Below are positions 35,997 through 44,969 of a stretch of DNA of 64,000 nucleotides, piece after piece. Positions within the stretch are counted from its first letter, which is position 1. Each line of letters starts with the position of its first letter. Below the pieces are notes generated by a model. The model saw nothing but the letters and a program-made list of their open reading frames with translations, was not told the origin of the DNA and made no database searches. This stretch comes from Agromyces tardus. Its GTDB lineage: Bacteria > Actinomycetota > Actinomycetes > Actinomycetales > Microbacteriaceae. The stretch covers positions 62,001-126,000 of the forward strand of contig NZ_RHHB01000003.1 of assembly GCF_003710805.1 (NCBI RefSeq), in the 5' to 3' direction. Position numbers and translations under genes: made by a program.

Positions 35997-37433
35997 GTGA
36001 ACACCCTTGTGTCTGAAACCGAAGCGTTCTCGCTGCGCGAGGCGTTCGCGATGCTCGAAGAGCGCCTCGACGGCCGGCTCCTCATCCCCGGCGACGACGG
36101 CTGGGACGACGCGCGTCAGGCGTGGAACCTCGCCGTCGACCAGCGGCCCGCCGCCGTCGTGGTCGCGGCCTCCGTCGCCGACATCGCCCGCACCGTGCGG
36201 ATGGCCCGCGCCTACGGGCTCGCCGTGGCTCCGCAGGCCACCGGCCACAACGCCGGACCGCTCGCGCAGGACGGAGGCCTCGCCGACGCGATCCTGCTGC
36301 GCACGCACGAGCTGCGCGGCGTCGAGGTGCGCCCGAACCAGCGCATCGCGCGCGTCGAGCCCGGCGCGCAGTGGGGCGACGTCGTCGCCGCGACCGCGCC
36401 GCACGGCCTCGCCGCGCTCGCCGGGTCGTCGCACGACGTCGGCGTCGTGGGCTACACGCTCGGCGGCGGCGTCTCGTGGCTCGCCCGCTCGCACGGACTC
36501 GCGGCCAACCACGTCGTGGCGGTCGAGCTCGTGACCGCTGACGGCGCCTTCCGGCGCGTCGACGCCGAGCACGACGCCGAGCTGTTCTGGGCGGTCCGCG
36601 GCGGCGGCGGCGACTTCGGCATCGTGACCGCGATCGAGTTCGAGCTGTTCCCGATCGCGCAGGTCGTCGCCGGCACCCTGTTCTGGCCGATCGAGCGTGC
36701 GGGCGAGGTGCTCGAGGCCTGGGCCGACTGGACCGCGACGCTGCCCGACACGGTCACCTCCGTGGGCCGCGTGCTGCGCTTCCCGCCGATGCCCGAACTG
36801 CCCCCGTTCCTCTCGGGCCGCTCGCTCGTGGTCGTCGAGGCCGTGTTCCAGGAGTCGCCCGAGCGGGCCGATGAGCTGCTCGCCCCGCTGCGCGCGCTCG
36901 GCCCCGCGATCGACACCGTGCACCCGCAGGCACCCGCCGAGCTGCTGCAGCTGCACATGGACCCGCCTGCCCCCGTTCCCGGCCACGGCGACGGCATGCT
37001 CCTCGCGTCGCTCCCGGGTGCAGCCGTGCGCGCGTTCGTCGCCGCCGTCGGGTCCGACTCGGGCAGCACCCTGCTCTCGGCCGAGATCCGCCACGTCGGC
37101 GGTGCGCTCGAGCCGGATGCCGCGGTCGCCGCCGCCCAGGCGGAGGGACGACCCCTGCCCGGCGCCGTGTCGGGCTTCGACGCCCAGTACCTCGTGTACG
37201 GCGTGGGCATCCCGGTGCCCGGCGCGATGGAGGGCCTCGTGGCCTCGCTCGGACGACTGTTCTCGCAGATCGAGCCGTGGCGCGCCCCCGTCGAGTACCT
37301 CAACTTCGCCGAACGCGCGGTGCCCGCGTCGCGCATCTTCGGCGATGACGGCCGGCTCGCGCGCCTCCGCGCGGTGAAGCAGGCGGTCGACCCCACGGGC
37401 GTCATCCGCTCGAACCACCCGGTCCGCCGCTGA
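35997..37433 (+). CDS. FAD-binding oxidoreductase, berberine-bridge/VAO type
   Basis: A 478-residue PCMH-type flavoprotein. FAD-binding strands are PAAVVVAASVADIARTVR, QATGHNAGPLAQDGGLAD and the SSHDVGVVGYTLGGGVSWLA loop. The C-terminal berberine-bridge element ends in VKQAVDPTGVIRSNHPV. His84 is placed for covalent FAD attachment. The second attachment Cys of bicovalent family members is absent (SSHDVG instead of a Cys-containing loop). GTG35997 follows AAAGGAA. It likely oxidises an alcohol or sugar; the substrate cannot be read from sequence. Confidence 0.88.
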   Translation: MNTLVSETEAFSLREAFAMLEERLDGRLLIPGDDGWDDARQAWNLAVDQRPAAVVVAASVADIARTVRMARAYGLAVAPQATGHNAGPLAQDGGLADAILLRTHELRGVEVRPNQRIARVEPGAQWGDVVAATAPHGLAALAGSSHDVGVVGYTLGGGVSWLARSHGLAANHVVAVELVTADGAFRRVDAEHDAELFWAVRGGGGDFGIVTAIEFELFPIAQVVAGTLFWPIERAGEVLEAWADWTATLPDTVTSVGRVLRFPPMPELPPFLSGRSLVVVEAVFQESPERADELLAPLRALGPAIDTVHPQAPAELLQLHMDPPAPVPGHGDGMLLASLPGAAVRAFVAAVGSDSGSTLLSAEIRHVGGALEPDAAVAAAQAEGRPLPGAVSGFDAQYLVYGVGIPVPGAMEGLVASLGRLFSQIEPWRAPVEYLNFAERAVPASRIFGDDGRLARLRAVKQAVDPTGVIRSNHPVRR

Positions 37434-37619
37434 GGCGTCCCGCACCCCGAGTCCCGGCGGCGCTGCGCAACCCGAATGCGCGGCGCCGTCGGCATATGGC
37501 GCAGCGCCGTCCCATTTCCCACGGGACGTACGGCCCGGATTCGGGGTGTCGCTCGCGACCCGGCCTTCATAGGCTGGGTGCAGCGACATCGCGGTCGCCT
37601 GAACCACGGGGGAGGACGC

Positions 37620-38804
37620 ATGACGGTCCACTACGAATTGCCCACCACGGCCGATTTCACGGCGCTGGCGGGGGCACATCATCCGGCCATCACGATCTAC
37701 GCCTCGACCTCGCCCGTCGTCAGCGAGCGCGAGCTCGCACAGGTGGCGGTGAAGAGCGCGTTCGACGAGGCGATCGAGCAGGTGCGCGCCTCGGGCGCGG
37801 AGTCATCCGACATCGAGGCCCTTCGCGCGGAACGCAACCGCGTGCTCGCCCAGGAGGTCCCGTGGGAGGCGCTCGCCCGCTCGCTCGCGATCTTCGTCGC
37901 GCCGGGCTTCAGCGAGGTCTTCGTGCTGCCGAACCGCCTCGACGACGCGGTGCACGTCGGCTCGCACTTCACCCTCGGCCAGCTCCTGCGCGCCCCGAGC
38001 CAGGACCAGGAGGCCTTCGCGGTCGCCATCTCGGCCAACGAGTGGTCGCTCTGGCACGCCACGCCCACTGCCCGCGCCGAGCAGATGCCGCTCGATCCGA
38101 CGCTGCCGAAGAACGCCGACGAGGCGGCCAACCGCGAGCCCGGCGACGTCGGCCCGCGACGCGGCGGCAAGCACGGCGACCGCGGCATGAGCGAGGAGGA
38201 TCGCCGCCCCACCACCCTCGACATCTACGCGAAGCGCGTCGCCGACGCCGTGAAGCACGTGCTGCAGGAAGGCGACCCCGAGGAGCGGCTCCCGCTCGTC
38301 GTGTTCGCCGCCGAGCCGCTGCTCAGCCAGTTCCTCGAGCGCTCGCACAACCATCGGCGCATCGTTCCCGTGCAGGGCGCGGCCGACCGGCTCGGCGCCG
38401 CCGAGATCGACGAGTGCGTGCGCCGGGAGCTCGCGCAGCTCAACATCGACGAAGCCAGGAGCGCGCTGCACGGCCTCGCCGAGGGGAGTGCGGGCCGCGT
38501 CGAGCGCGACCTCGCGACCATCGGCCGGCTCGCGGCCGACGGCGCCGTCGACACGCTGTGGTTCGACTTCACCACCTCGGTGAACGGCACGCTCGACCGG
38601 GAGTCGGGGGCGGTGCAGTTCGCGAGCGACAACGGCAACGGCGAGACGCTGCACGACGGCACGCACGCCGGCGACCTGCTGCCGCAGCTGGCCATGCTCG
38701 TCATGGCCAAGGGCGGCAAGGTCGTCACCGTGCGCAGCGACGACCTCGACGAGGCGGTGTGGTCGGGTCCCGCGATGGCCGAGCTGCGGTTCGCGCTCGC
38801 GTAG
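37620..38804 (+). CDS. eRF1-like protein (baeRF family), function unknown
   Basis: A 394-residue protein. It opens with YELPTTADFTALAGAHHPAI, then TIYASTSPV, and has a conserved middle LFVAP-like block (LAIFVAPGFSEVFVLPNRL). A variable hinge with RRGGKHGDRGMSEEDRR follows, then VFAAEPLLSQFLERSHN and a C-terminal domain ending in GGKVVTVRSDDL. This layout resembles bacterial archaeo-eukaryotic release-factor-like (baeRF) proteins, which are suspected to act on ribosomes. That placement is from memory and moderately sure. ATG37620 follows GGGGGAGG. No partner genes. Confidence 0.65.
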   Translation: MTVHYELPTTADFTALAGAHHPAITIYASTSPVVSERELAQVAVKSAFDEAIEQVRASGAESSDIEALRAERNRVLAQEVPWEALARSLAIFVAPGFSEVFVLPNRLDDAVHVGSHFTLGQLLRAPSQDQEAFAVAISANEWSLWHATPTARAEQMPLDPTLPKNADEAANREPGDVGPRRGGKHGDRGMSEEDRRPTTLDIYAKRVADAVKHVLQEGDPEERLPLVVFAAEPLLSQFLERSHNHRRIVPVQGAADRLGAAEIDECVRRELAQLNIDEARSALHGLAEGSAGRVERDLATIGRLAADGAVDTLWFDFTTSVNGTLDRESGAVQFASDNGNGETLHDGTHAGDLLPQLAMLVMAKGGKVVTVRSDDLDEAVWSGPAMAELRFALA

Positions 38805-38832
38805 GCGGGCGGCGCCGCTGAGCGGCGCGTTG

Positions 38833-38868
38833 CGAGGGGCGGATGCCGTGTGGCATCCGCCGCCCTCG
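38833..38868. terminator. Hairpin terminator between convergent genes
   Basis: GCGGATGCC, a GTGT loop, then GGCATCCGC form a 9-bp stem that extends, after a small bulge, through CGAGGG/CCCTCG. It lies between the baeRF-like gene and the hypothetical gene ending at 38869. The stem is again the CGGATGCC/GGCATCCG word in inverted pairing. Confidence 0.75.
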
Positions 38869-39303
38869 TCAGACCATGCGGCCGGCGGTCGCGAATGGCC
38901 GCTCCGCGCCGATGCGCGCGCCCGTCGCCCGCGTCGGCTCGCGGGACGACCGCGCGCCGACCCCGTTCTGCGGCGACGTCTCGCGTACCGCCACGCGGAT
39001 CGGCGGCCGCCAGCCGAAGTGGATGACGATCTCGGTGGCGTGGGCGTCCTCGATCATCGCCTCGATGCTCGCCTGCGCCCGGTAGCGCCCGGCACGGCGC
39101 GGCGGCGTCTCGCGGATCGTCAGGCAGACGCGGTCGGGGGCGGGCACGACCCCGCAGTTGACCGGTGCGAAGTCGAGTCGCCATCCGGCGCCGCGGGTCG
39201 TCGCCGCCCCCGTCACCTGGATGACGCGAATGCCGCCGGACGTGATGGCCGTGGCGTCGAAGTCGTCGGGGGAGTACTCGCACTGAGTGGGTAGGGCAGT
39301 CAT
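38869..39303 (-). CDS. Hypothetical protein
   Basis: A 144-residue protein I do not recognise. It looks predominantly beta-stranded in its first 110 residues (ITSGGIRVIQVTGAATTR, WRLDFAPVNCGVVPAPDRVC, ATEIVIHFGWRPPIRVAV), with an Arg-rich tail. There is no signal peptide or membrane segment. ATG39303 is used. It is divergent from the F420-type LLM gene by 75 nt. Confidence 0.65.
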   Translation of the reverse strand: MTALPTQCEYSPDDFDATAITSGGIRVIQVTGAATTRGAGWRLDFAPVNCGVVPAPDRVCLTIRETPPRRAGRYRAQASIEAMIEDAHATEIVIHFGWRPPIRVAVRETSPQNGVGARSSREPTRATGARIGAERPFATAGRMV

Positions 39304-39378
39304 ATCCGGCACGCTACGGAGGCGCCCCAGCGCGGGCATCAGTGCTGGCGCTGAGATCGCCCGCCTAGGCTTGAGCCC

Positions 39379-40377
39379 ATGCGATTCGGACTCTTCGTTC
39401 CCCAGGGCTGGCGCCACGACCTCGTCGGCATCGACCCGGCCGACCAGTGGTCGACCATGCGCGACTTCGCCGCCCACATCGACCGCGAGGGCTCGGCTTG
39501 GGAGTCGATCTGGGTGTACGACCACTTCCACACCGTGCCGAAGCCGAGCCCCACCGAGGCCACTCACGAGGCCTGGACGCTCATGGCCGCGTTCGCGGCA
39601 TCCACCTCGCGGGTGCGTCTCGGCCAGATGTGCACGTGCATGGGCTACCGCAACCCGGCCTACCTCGCCAAGGCCGCCGCGACGGTCGACCTCGTGTCGG
39701 GCGGCCGTGTCGAGATGGGCATCGGCGGTGGATGGTACGAGCACGAGTGGCGCGCCTACGGCTACGGGTTCCCGGGTGTGCCCGACCGGCTCGGTGCGCT
39801 GCGCGAGGGCGTCGAGATCATGCACCAGGCGTGGACGACCGGCAGCGCCACCCTCGACGGAACGTACTTCCAGGTCGACGGCGCGATCGTGCAGCCGCAG
39901 CCGCTGCAGCAGGGCGGCATCCCCATCTGGGTCGCCGGCGGCGGCGAGAAGGTCACGCTGAAGATCGCGGCGGAGTACGCGAGCTACACGAACTTCCACG
40001 GCAGCCCCGAGGAGTTCAGCCACAAGAGCGAGGTGCTGCGGGGGCACACAGAGCGGCTCGGGCGCGACTTCGACTCGATCGTGCGCAGCGCGAACTTCAA
40101 CACGGTGATCGGCGAGTCCGAGGCGGATGTCGCGCGGCGCCTCGACGCGATCGAGGCGCGCGTCGCGCCCTTCCTCGGCCCCGAGGTCACGGCGCGGTTC
40201 ATGGCGGACTACCACGCCCCGACCGCACTCGTGGGCACGCCCGCGCAGGCGATCGCGCAGCTCGCCGACATGCGCGAGCGCGGCCTGGGCTATGCGATCC
40301 ACTACTTCCCCGAGGCGGCCTACGACCGCTCGGGCGTCGAGCTCTTCGAGCGCGAGGTCGTGCCGGCGCTGGGCTGA
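39379..40377 (+). CDS. LLM-class F420-dependent oxidoreductase
   Basis: A 332-residue luciferase-superfamily protein. MRFGLFVPQGWRHDLVGIDP, SIWVYDHFHTVP, RVRLGQMCTCMGYRNPAYLA and RVEMGIGGGWYEHEWRAYGY follow the F420-dependent subgroup common in actinobacteria. The C-terminal VGTPAQAIAQLADMRERGLGY block is also typical. It probably transfers hydride from F420H2 to an unknown substrate. ATG39379 is preceded by CTTGAGCCC, without a strong ribosome binding site, so the mRNA may be leaderless. Confidence 0.88.
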   Translation: MRFGLFVPQGWRHDLVGIDPADQWSTMRDFAAHIDREGSAWESIWVYDHFHTVPKPSPTEATHEAWTLMAAFAASTSRVRLGQMCTCMGYRNPAYLAKAAATVDLVSGGRVEMGIGGGWYEHEWRAYGYGFPGVPDRLGALREGVEIMHQAWTTGSATLDGTYFQVDGAIVQPQPLQQGGIPIWVAGGGEKVTLKIAAEYASYTNFHGSPEEFSHKSEVLRGHTERLGRDFDSIVRSANFNTVIGESEADVARRLDAIEARVAPFLGPEVTARFMADYHAPTALVGTPAQAIAQLADMRERGLGYAIHYFPEAAYDRSGVELFEREVVPALG

Positions 40378-40394
40378 GCTCGGGTTCGCGAGCG

Positions 40395-40463
40395 GGCGGA
40401 TGCCGCGGCATCCGCCGGACGTGCGAACGGCCGCCTCCCGGGGAACTCGGGGGCGGCCGTTCG
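40395..40463. terminator. Two consecutive hairpins between convergent genes
   Basis: The first is a perfect 22-bp palindrome at 40395-40416 (GGCGGATGCCG meeting its complement), flanked by complementary TTCGC/GCGAA. The second has 12-bp arms CGAACGGCCGCC (40424-40435) and GGCGGCCGTTCG (40452-40463) with a 16-nt loop. They separate the LLM gene from the mycoredoxin-like gene and can serve one direction each. Confidence 0.8.
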
Positions 40464-40489
40464 GCGTGTCTGGTTCGGGGTGCCTCGGG

Positions 40490-40813
40490 TCAGGCGGCGG
40501 CCTCGTCGGCACGGTCGGCGCGGTCGGCCTCGGCCGTGGCCGCGGCTGCGAACGCGTCGAGCTTCGCGCCGAGCTCGGCGTCGGTGGGCTCGGTGAAGTG
40601 CGTGCCGTCGGGGAAGACGACGACGGGGATGCTCGTGCGGCCGCTGATGGCCTGGGCGCGGGCGGCGGCGTCGAACTCGACTTCGAGGTCGACGTACTCG
40701 TAGTCGACGCCGCGGCGGTCGAGCACCGCCTTGGAGCGGCGGCAGTCGCCGCACCAGGCGGCGCCGTACATGGTGATGCGGGCAGGGTTGAGGTCGGTTG
40801 CGGGGGAGGACAT
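40490..40813 (-). CDS. Glutaredoxin-family protein, mycoredoxin-like
   Basis: A 107-residue thioredoxin-fold protein. Active site Cys21-Gly-Asp-Cys24 sits in MYGAAWCGDCRRSKAVL. The cis-Pro segment SIPVVVFPDG and the glycine-phenylalanine region follow. It resembles actinobacterial mycoredoxin-1 (usually CGYC), which reduces mixed disulfides with mycothiol. The tail EADRADRADEAAA is a small repeat. ATG40813 precedes a short leader; the divergent YdeI-like gene starts 90 nt away. Confidence 0.87.
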   Translation of the reverse strand: MSSPATDLNPARITMYGAAWCGDCRRSKAVLDRRGVDYEYVDLEVEFDAAARAQAISGRTSIPVVVFPDGTHFTEPTDAELGAKLDAFAAAATAEADRADRADEAAA

Positions 40814-40902
40814 ACGAATAACCTACGTGGGTATCCTGTGCTGTCTTCCCAGCTTCGGCGGACGCTGGCAGGGGGTCGTCGACTGCTGGCAGACTCGCGT
40901 GC

Positions 40903-41340
40903 ATGCGGTTCGAGACGACGATGCACCAGACGGGCAACAACACGGGCATCGAGGTGCCGCCCGAGGTCGTGGAGGCGCTCGGCGCAGGGAGGAAGCCGCC
41001 CGTGGTCGTCAACGTGAACGGGTACGAGTACCGCAGCACCGTCGCCGTGATGGGCGGCAGGTACCTGATCCCGTTCAGCAGCGACAGGCGCGCGGCGACG
41101 GGCATCGCCGGCGGCGACGCGATCACGGTCGACCTCGAGGTCGATTCGACGCCGCGCACGGTGGAGCTTCCGGCTGACTTCGCGGCGGCGCTCGACGCGA
41201 CGCCGGGTGCCCGCGAGGCCTACGAGCGGCTCGCGCCGAGCCACAAGAAGGCGCACGTGACGGCGATCGAGTCGGCGAAGGCGGCGGACACCCGTCAGCG
41301 ACGCATCGATGCGGCCGTCGCGAAGATCACCGGGTACTGA
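40903..41340 (+). CDS. DUF1905 / YdeI-OmpD-associated family protein
   Basis: A 145-residue two-part protein. The DUF1905 beta-barrel (about 1-85) contains NNTGIEVPPEVVEALGAGRK, PPVVVNVNGYEYRSTVA and GITGGDAITVDLEVD-like GIAGGDAITVDLEVD. The helical C-terminal part has ARE-x-YE, LAPSHKKAHVTAIESAKAAD and TRQRRIDAAVAKI, the bacteriocin-protection/YdeI motif. The molecular role is unknown. Its 3' end overlaps the convergent nuclease-helicase gene by 14 nt. Confidence 0.88.
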   Translation: MRFETTMHQTGNNTGIEVPPEVVEALGAGRKPPVVVNVNGYEYRSTVAVMGGRYLIPFSSDRRAATGIAGGDAITVDLEVDSTPRTVELPADFAAALDATPGAREAYERLAPSHKKAHVTAIESAKAADTRQRRIDAAVAKITGY

Positions 41341-44300
41341 CCCGCTCGCCGGCAGGTATCTCCGCGCCGACGAGGCGCACGAACGCGCTGAGCTGGGCCA
41401 CGCCGTCGGGCGTGCGGGGCAGTGCGTCGAGGAGCCCCGGCGAGTGCACGAGGTAGGCGGCGACCTGCGCGCGCGAGATGGCCACGTTCAGCCGGTTCTT
41501 CAGCAGCAGGAACTCGATGCCGCGCGGGGCGGCGGCGGCCGAGGACGCGGCGAGCGACACGATCGCGACGGCGGCCTCCTGCCCCTGGAACTTGTCGACG
41601 GTGCCCACGGGCACGTCGTGGAAGCCCGCGGCGTCGAGGGCGCCGCGCACCCGCGCCAGCTGCGCGTTGTACGGCGTGACGACGATGATGTCGCGCTGGC
41701 CGAGCGGGCGCGGGGCGGCCGCTCGGGTCTCGTCGGCGCGGTCGAGGTCGACGAGGTCGCGGCCGAGCAGCGAGTCGACGATCGACACGACGACGTCGGC
41801 CTCTTCGGGGGACTCGGTGGAGTTGCCGTGGTGCTCGACCTGCACGGGCGCGAGTCCGGGGGCGACGCCGTCGATGCGCCGCAGCCCGGCGGTGGGGAAC
41901 GAGCGCAGCTCGCCCTCGTACGACAGCCGCGAGACGGGGGCGGCCATGGCCGGGTGCATCCGACGGCTCTCGGCGAGGAAGTAGCCGTACTCGGGCGGCA
42001 GCACGTCGTGGCCGTCGGCGATCCAGCCGAGGGCCGAGGCGTCGACCGGCTCGGGGTGGATGCCCTGGCTCACCTGCGGCAGCTGCTGCGGATCGCCGAG
42101 CAGCAGCAGCCGCTTCGCGGCGACCGATGCGGCGATGGTGGCCGCGAGCGAGAACTGGCCGGCCTCGTCGATGACGAGCAGGTCGAGCGAGCGGCGGTCG
42201 AAGCGACCGAGGTTGGTGAAGTCCCACGCGGTGCCGCCGACGACGAAGCCGGATGACGCACGCCCGCGCATGTACTCGCCGACGCCGTTCTTCGCGACGA
42301 CGGTGAACGCGTACGCGGCGTCGTCGCCGGCCTCCTTCGGCGCCTTGGCGACGAGGTCGGGATCGAGCCCCGCGGCGATGACCCGGTCGAGCAGGTGCTC
42401 GACCACGGCGTGCGATTGCGCGACGACCCCGATCTTCCACCGGTGGTCGCGCACGAGCCGCGTGATGACGTGCGATCCGACGTAGGTCTTGCCCGTGCCG
42501 GGCGGCCCCTGCACCGCGAGCACCGAGTGCTCGAGGTCGAGCAGCGAGCGCGTGACGGCGCCGACGTAGTCGTGGCCGTCGTCGGGGGCGAGCGGCGCGA
42601 GTGCCCCCGATCGCGTTCGCGGCGGGGTGCGGCGCAGCACGTCGACCGCCGGGTCGCTCGGCCAGCCGGGCTGCGCCATGACGAGTGCGCGTGCCCACTC
42701 GGCGATGGCGCCGCGTTGCGACCCGGCCTGCGGCGGCGGACTCGGCACGACCGCGGAAGGGAGCACGTGCCAGTGCTCGCCGTCTGGGCTGATCTCCTCG
42801 ATGAGCACCCCGTCGTCGAACACCTCGAGCACCGAGACCGGGCGCGGCACCCGGGCGTTCGGGCGCGTTCCCGCGATGGCGAAGGGCCCCGGCGGCTCGT
42901 ACAGCACGAAGGGGTTCGCGCCGGTGGAGAAGCGGCTGCCCGGCGCGATGCGACCGCGCAGCCGCACGTGGCGCCGCTCCTTGCGCTGGCGCGTGTCGCC
43001 GTCGAGGAACCAGTCGCGCACCACCTCGGAGGCGGCCGAGTCGACGACGAGGACGTCGCGGGTGTCCTCCCACTCGTCGATCGGCTGCTCGAGTCGGAAG
43101 AAGTGCCCCCACCAGAAGCTCTTCTGCTCGCGGTCGTGGTAGTCGATCGCGGCCGCGGCCAGGGCGAGCGCGGTGTGGTCGGCGTCGCGCCGCGGGTCGA
43201 GCGGGTCGCCCGAGAGCGACATGAGCTCGAGCGCGAGCGGCGAGGACTCGTAGACGCGTCCGTCCTTCGGGGCGGGCGGTGCGGGCAGCACCCCTTCGGA
43301 CCGGGCGATGCCGAGCAGGAAGTCCCGCAGCCGCACCGTGGAGACGCAGTCGTAGCGGTTGTAGTCGGCGAGGTCGGCGAGCACGGCGGCCGCGGCCTCC
43401 GCCTGGCCCGACGCTTCGAGCTCACGGGCGCGCACGTACTCGAGGATCGAGTCGCCGCCCGACTTCACCTCGGCCTCGCGCAACTCGGACCCCATGTAGA
43501 GGGGTTCGAGCTTCTTGATCGAGTACGAGCGGCTGCCCACGCGGATGCCCCGCTTGACGATGGGGTAGAGGTCGACGAACACCTCGTCGGCGAGCAACTG
43601 GTCGACGGCGGACTCGCCCACACCGTGCCGCGCGGCCATCGCGAGCAGGTGCGTGCGCTCGTAGGCCGCGTAGTGGTAGATGTGCATGCCCGGGTACCGC
43701 CGCCGGCGCTCGGCGACGAGGGCGAGGAAGCGCTCGAGCGCCTCGCGCTCCTCGGCGAAGGTGTGCGCCCAGATCGGCGTGAAGCGCTCGTCGGTGTCGA
43801 CCATGCCGAAGAGGTAGTCGATGCCCCACCAGTGACCCTCGCCCTCGGTGTAGAGCGGATCGCCCTCGAAGTCGAAGAAGAGGTCGCCCGGGTCGGGCTC
43901 GGGGATGGCCGCGAGCGCGCGGGCGTCGCGCACGGCGACAGGCGGGGGCAGCGGCGGTGCGCCGGGCTCGGGCTCGCCCGCGGCCTCGCGCTGCGCCTCG
44001 GCGATGAGCTGCAGCCGGGCCTGCTCGCGCAGCCCGTCGAGGGTCGACGCGGTGATGCCCGGCACGGGGCCGGCCGACGCGGCGAGTTCGTCGATCGTGG
44101 TGATCCCCACCTCGAGGAGGCGGTCGCGCTGCGTCGTGCGCATGGCCGCGACGAGCAGCACGTCGCGGTGGGCCGTGACCTCGAGGTCGCACGTGGGGCA
44201 GCGCCCGTCGATGGCGTAGCGCAAGTCGCCCCACTCGACCGGGGCGACGTCGGCGACGCGCTCGGCGATGATCTGCTCGAGGCGGGCCCGGCGCAGCCGG

Positions 44301-44863
44301 TAGACGGGCAGGATGTCGTCGAGCCGGTGCGAGCTCACCGATCCGTCGCCCAGCAGCAGCTCGGCGGTGTCGGCGCGCGGCACGCCGATGCGGTCGAGCT
44401 GCTCGGCGTAGGCGGCGAGCTGGAGCAACGCCGTGACCTTGGCGCGGCGGGCGAGCTTCGTGTCCTGCACGAGGTAGCGGCCGTCTGGCCGGCGCACGAT
44501 GAAGTCGGCGAACCCGATGAAGTCGTCGGTGGCGAACGTGGCCTGGAACACCACGTCGGCGCCGCGCGCGAACGCCGCGTTCGTGGCCTCCACCGCGGCC
44601 TGCACCGCCGCGGCATCGCGCACGTCGGGCCGCTCGATGAGCGCGACCCCCTCGCCGAACTCGGCGAGGTAGGCCTCGAGCTGCAGCGCCTCGTGCCGGT
44701 CGCCGAGGCGCCCCGAGCGCTCGAGCATGGCGTCTTCGGGGTCGGGCACGGGCTCGCAGCGCCCGAGCTTCGCGTCGAGCGCGCGCAGGAACGCGAACTC
44801 GCACTCCGACGCCTTCTTGAGGTCGCTCGCGCTCGTGACCACGGTGTCGCCCAACAGGTACAT
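41327..44863 (-). CDS. TM0106-family RecB-like nuclease with SF1 helicase
   Basis: A 1178-residue protein in three parts. The N-terminal PD-(D/E)xK nuclease (about 1-200) has GFADFIVRRPDGRYLVQDTK. A middle DEDD-type exonuclease-like domain (about 335-540) has LFFDFEGDPLYTEG, IYHYAAYERTHLLA and DYNRYDCVSTVRLRDFL. The C-terminal superfamily 1 helicase has Walker A VQGPPGTGKTYVG with Lys792, Walker B LLVIDEAGQF, and VDKFQGQEAAVAIVSLAAS followed by NRLNVAISRA. This is the TM0106 family, presumed to act in DNA or RNA processing. It is a single gene with no recognisable defence partners. ATG44863 starts at MYLLGDTVVTSASDL. Confidence 0.92.
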   Translation of the reverse strand: MYLLGDTVVTSASDLKKASECEFAFLRALDAKLGRCEPVPDPEDAMLERSGRLGDRHEALQLEAYLAEFGEGVALIERPDVRDAAAVQAAVEATNAAFARGADVVFQATFATDDFIGFADFIVRRPDGRYLVQDTKLARRAKVTALLQLAAYAEQLDRIGVPRADTAELLLGDGSVSSHRLDDILPVYRLRRARLEQIIAERVADVAPVEWGDLRYAIDGRCPTCDLEVTAHRDVLLVAAMRTTQRDRLLEVGITTIDELAASAGPVPGITASTLDGLREQARLQLIAEAQREAAGEPEPGAPPLPPPVAVRDARALAAIPEPDPGDLFFDFEGDPLYTEGEGHWWGIDYLFGMVDTDERFTPIWAHTFAEEREALERFLALVAERRRRYPGMHIYHYAAYERTHLLAMAARHGVGESAVDQLLADEVFVDLYPIVKRGIRVGSRSYSIKKLEPLYMGSELREAEVKSGGDSILEYVRARELEASGQAEAAAAVLADLADYNRYDCVSTVRLRDFLLGIARSEGVLPAPPAPKDGRVYESSPLALELMSLSGDPLDPRRDADHTALALAAAAIDYHDREQKSFWWGHFFRLEQPIDEWEDTRDVLVVDSAASEVVRDWFLDGDTRQRKERRHVRLRGRIAPGSRFSTGANPFVLYEPPGPFAIAGTRPNARVPRPVSVLEVFDDGVLIEEISPDGEHWHVLPSAVVPSPPPQAGSQRGAIAEWARALVMAQPGWPSDPAVDVLRRTPPRTRSGALAPLAPDDGHDYVGAVTRSLLDLEHSVLAVQGPPGTGKTYVGSHVITRLVRDHRWKIGVVAQSHAVVEHLLDRVIAAGLDPDLVAKAPKEAGDDAAYAFTVVAKNGVGEYMRGRASSGFVVGGTAWDFTNLGRFDRRSLDLLVIDEAGQFSLAATIAASVAAKRLLLLGDPQQLPQVSQGIHPEPVDASALGWIADGHDVLPPEYGYFLAESRRMHPAMAAPVSRLSYEGELRSFPTAGLRRIDGVAPGLAPVQVEHHGNSTESPEEADVVVSIVDSLLGRDLVDLDRADETRAAAPRPLGQRDIIVVTPYNAQLARVRGALDAAGFHDVPVGTVDKFQGQEAAVAIVSLAASSAAAAPRGIEFLLLKNRLNVAISRAQVAAYLVHSPGLLDALPRTPDGVAQLSAFVRLVGAEIPAGERVSTR

Positions 44864-44969
44864 CGGGCTCCTTCCGTCGGCCTCGTTCCCACGGTAGCGG
44901 CGCCGTCCGACATCCGTCGTGCGACCGCGGCTTCGGCGTGCGCGGCCGCACCCGAGCGGATGCCGCGAC

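Noticed and set aside
35765-36085. Small minus-strand frame in the LLM/FAD-oxidase gap
   Set aside because: Arg/Ser-rich translation overlapping the start of a confident gene; no ribosome binding site.
41327-44863. Possible anti-phage defence island around the nuclease-helicase
   Set aside because: Flanking genes (YdeI-like, mycoredoxin, TetR/permease) are not defence genes; no partner or mobility genes are seen.
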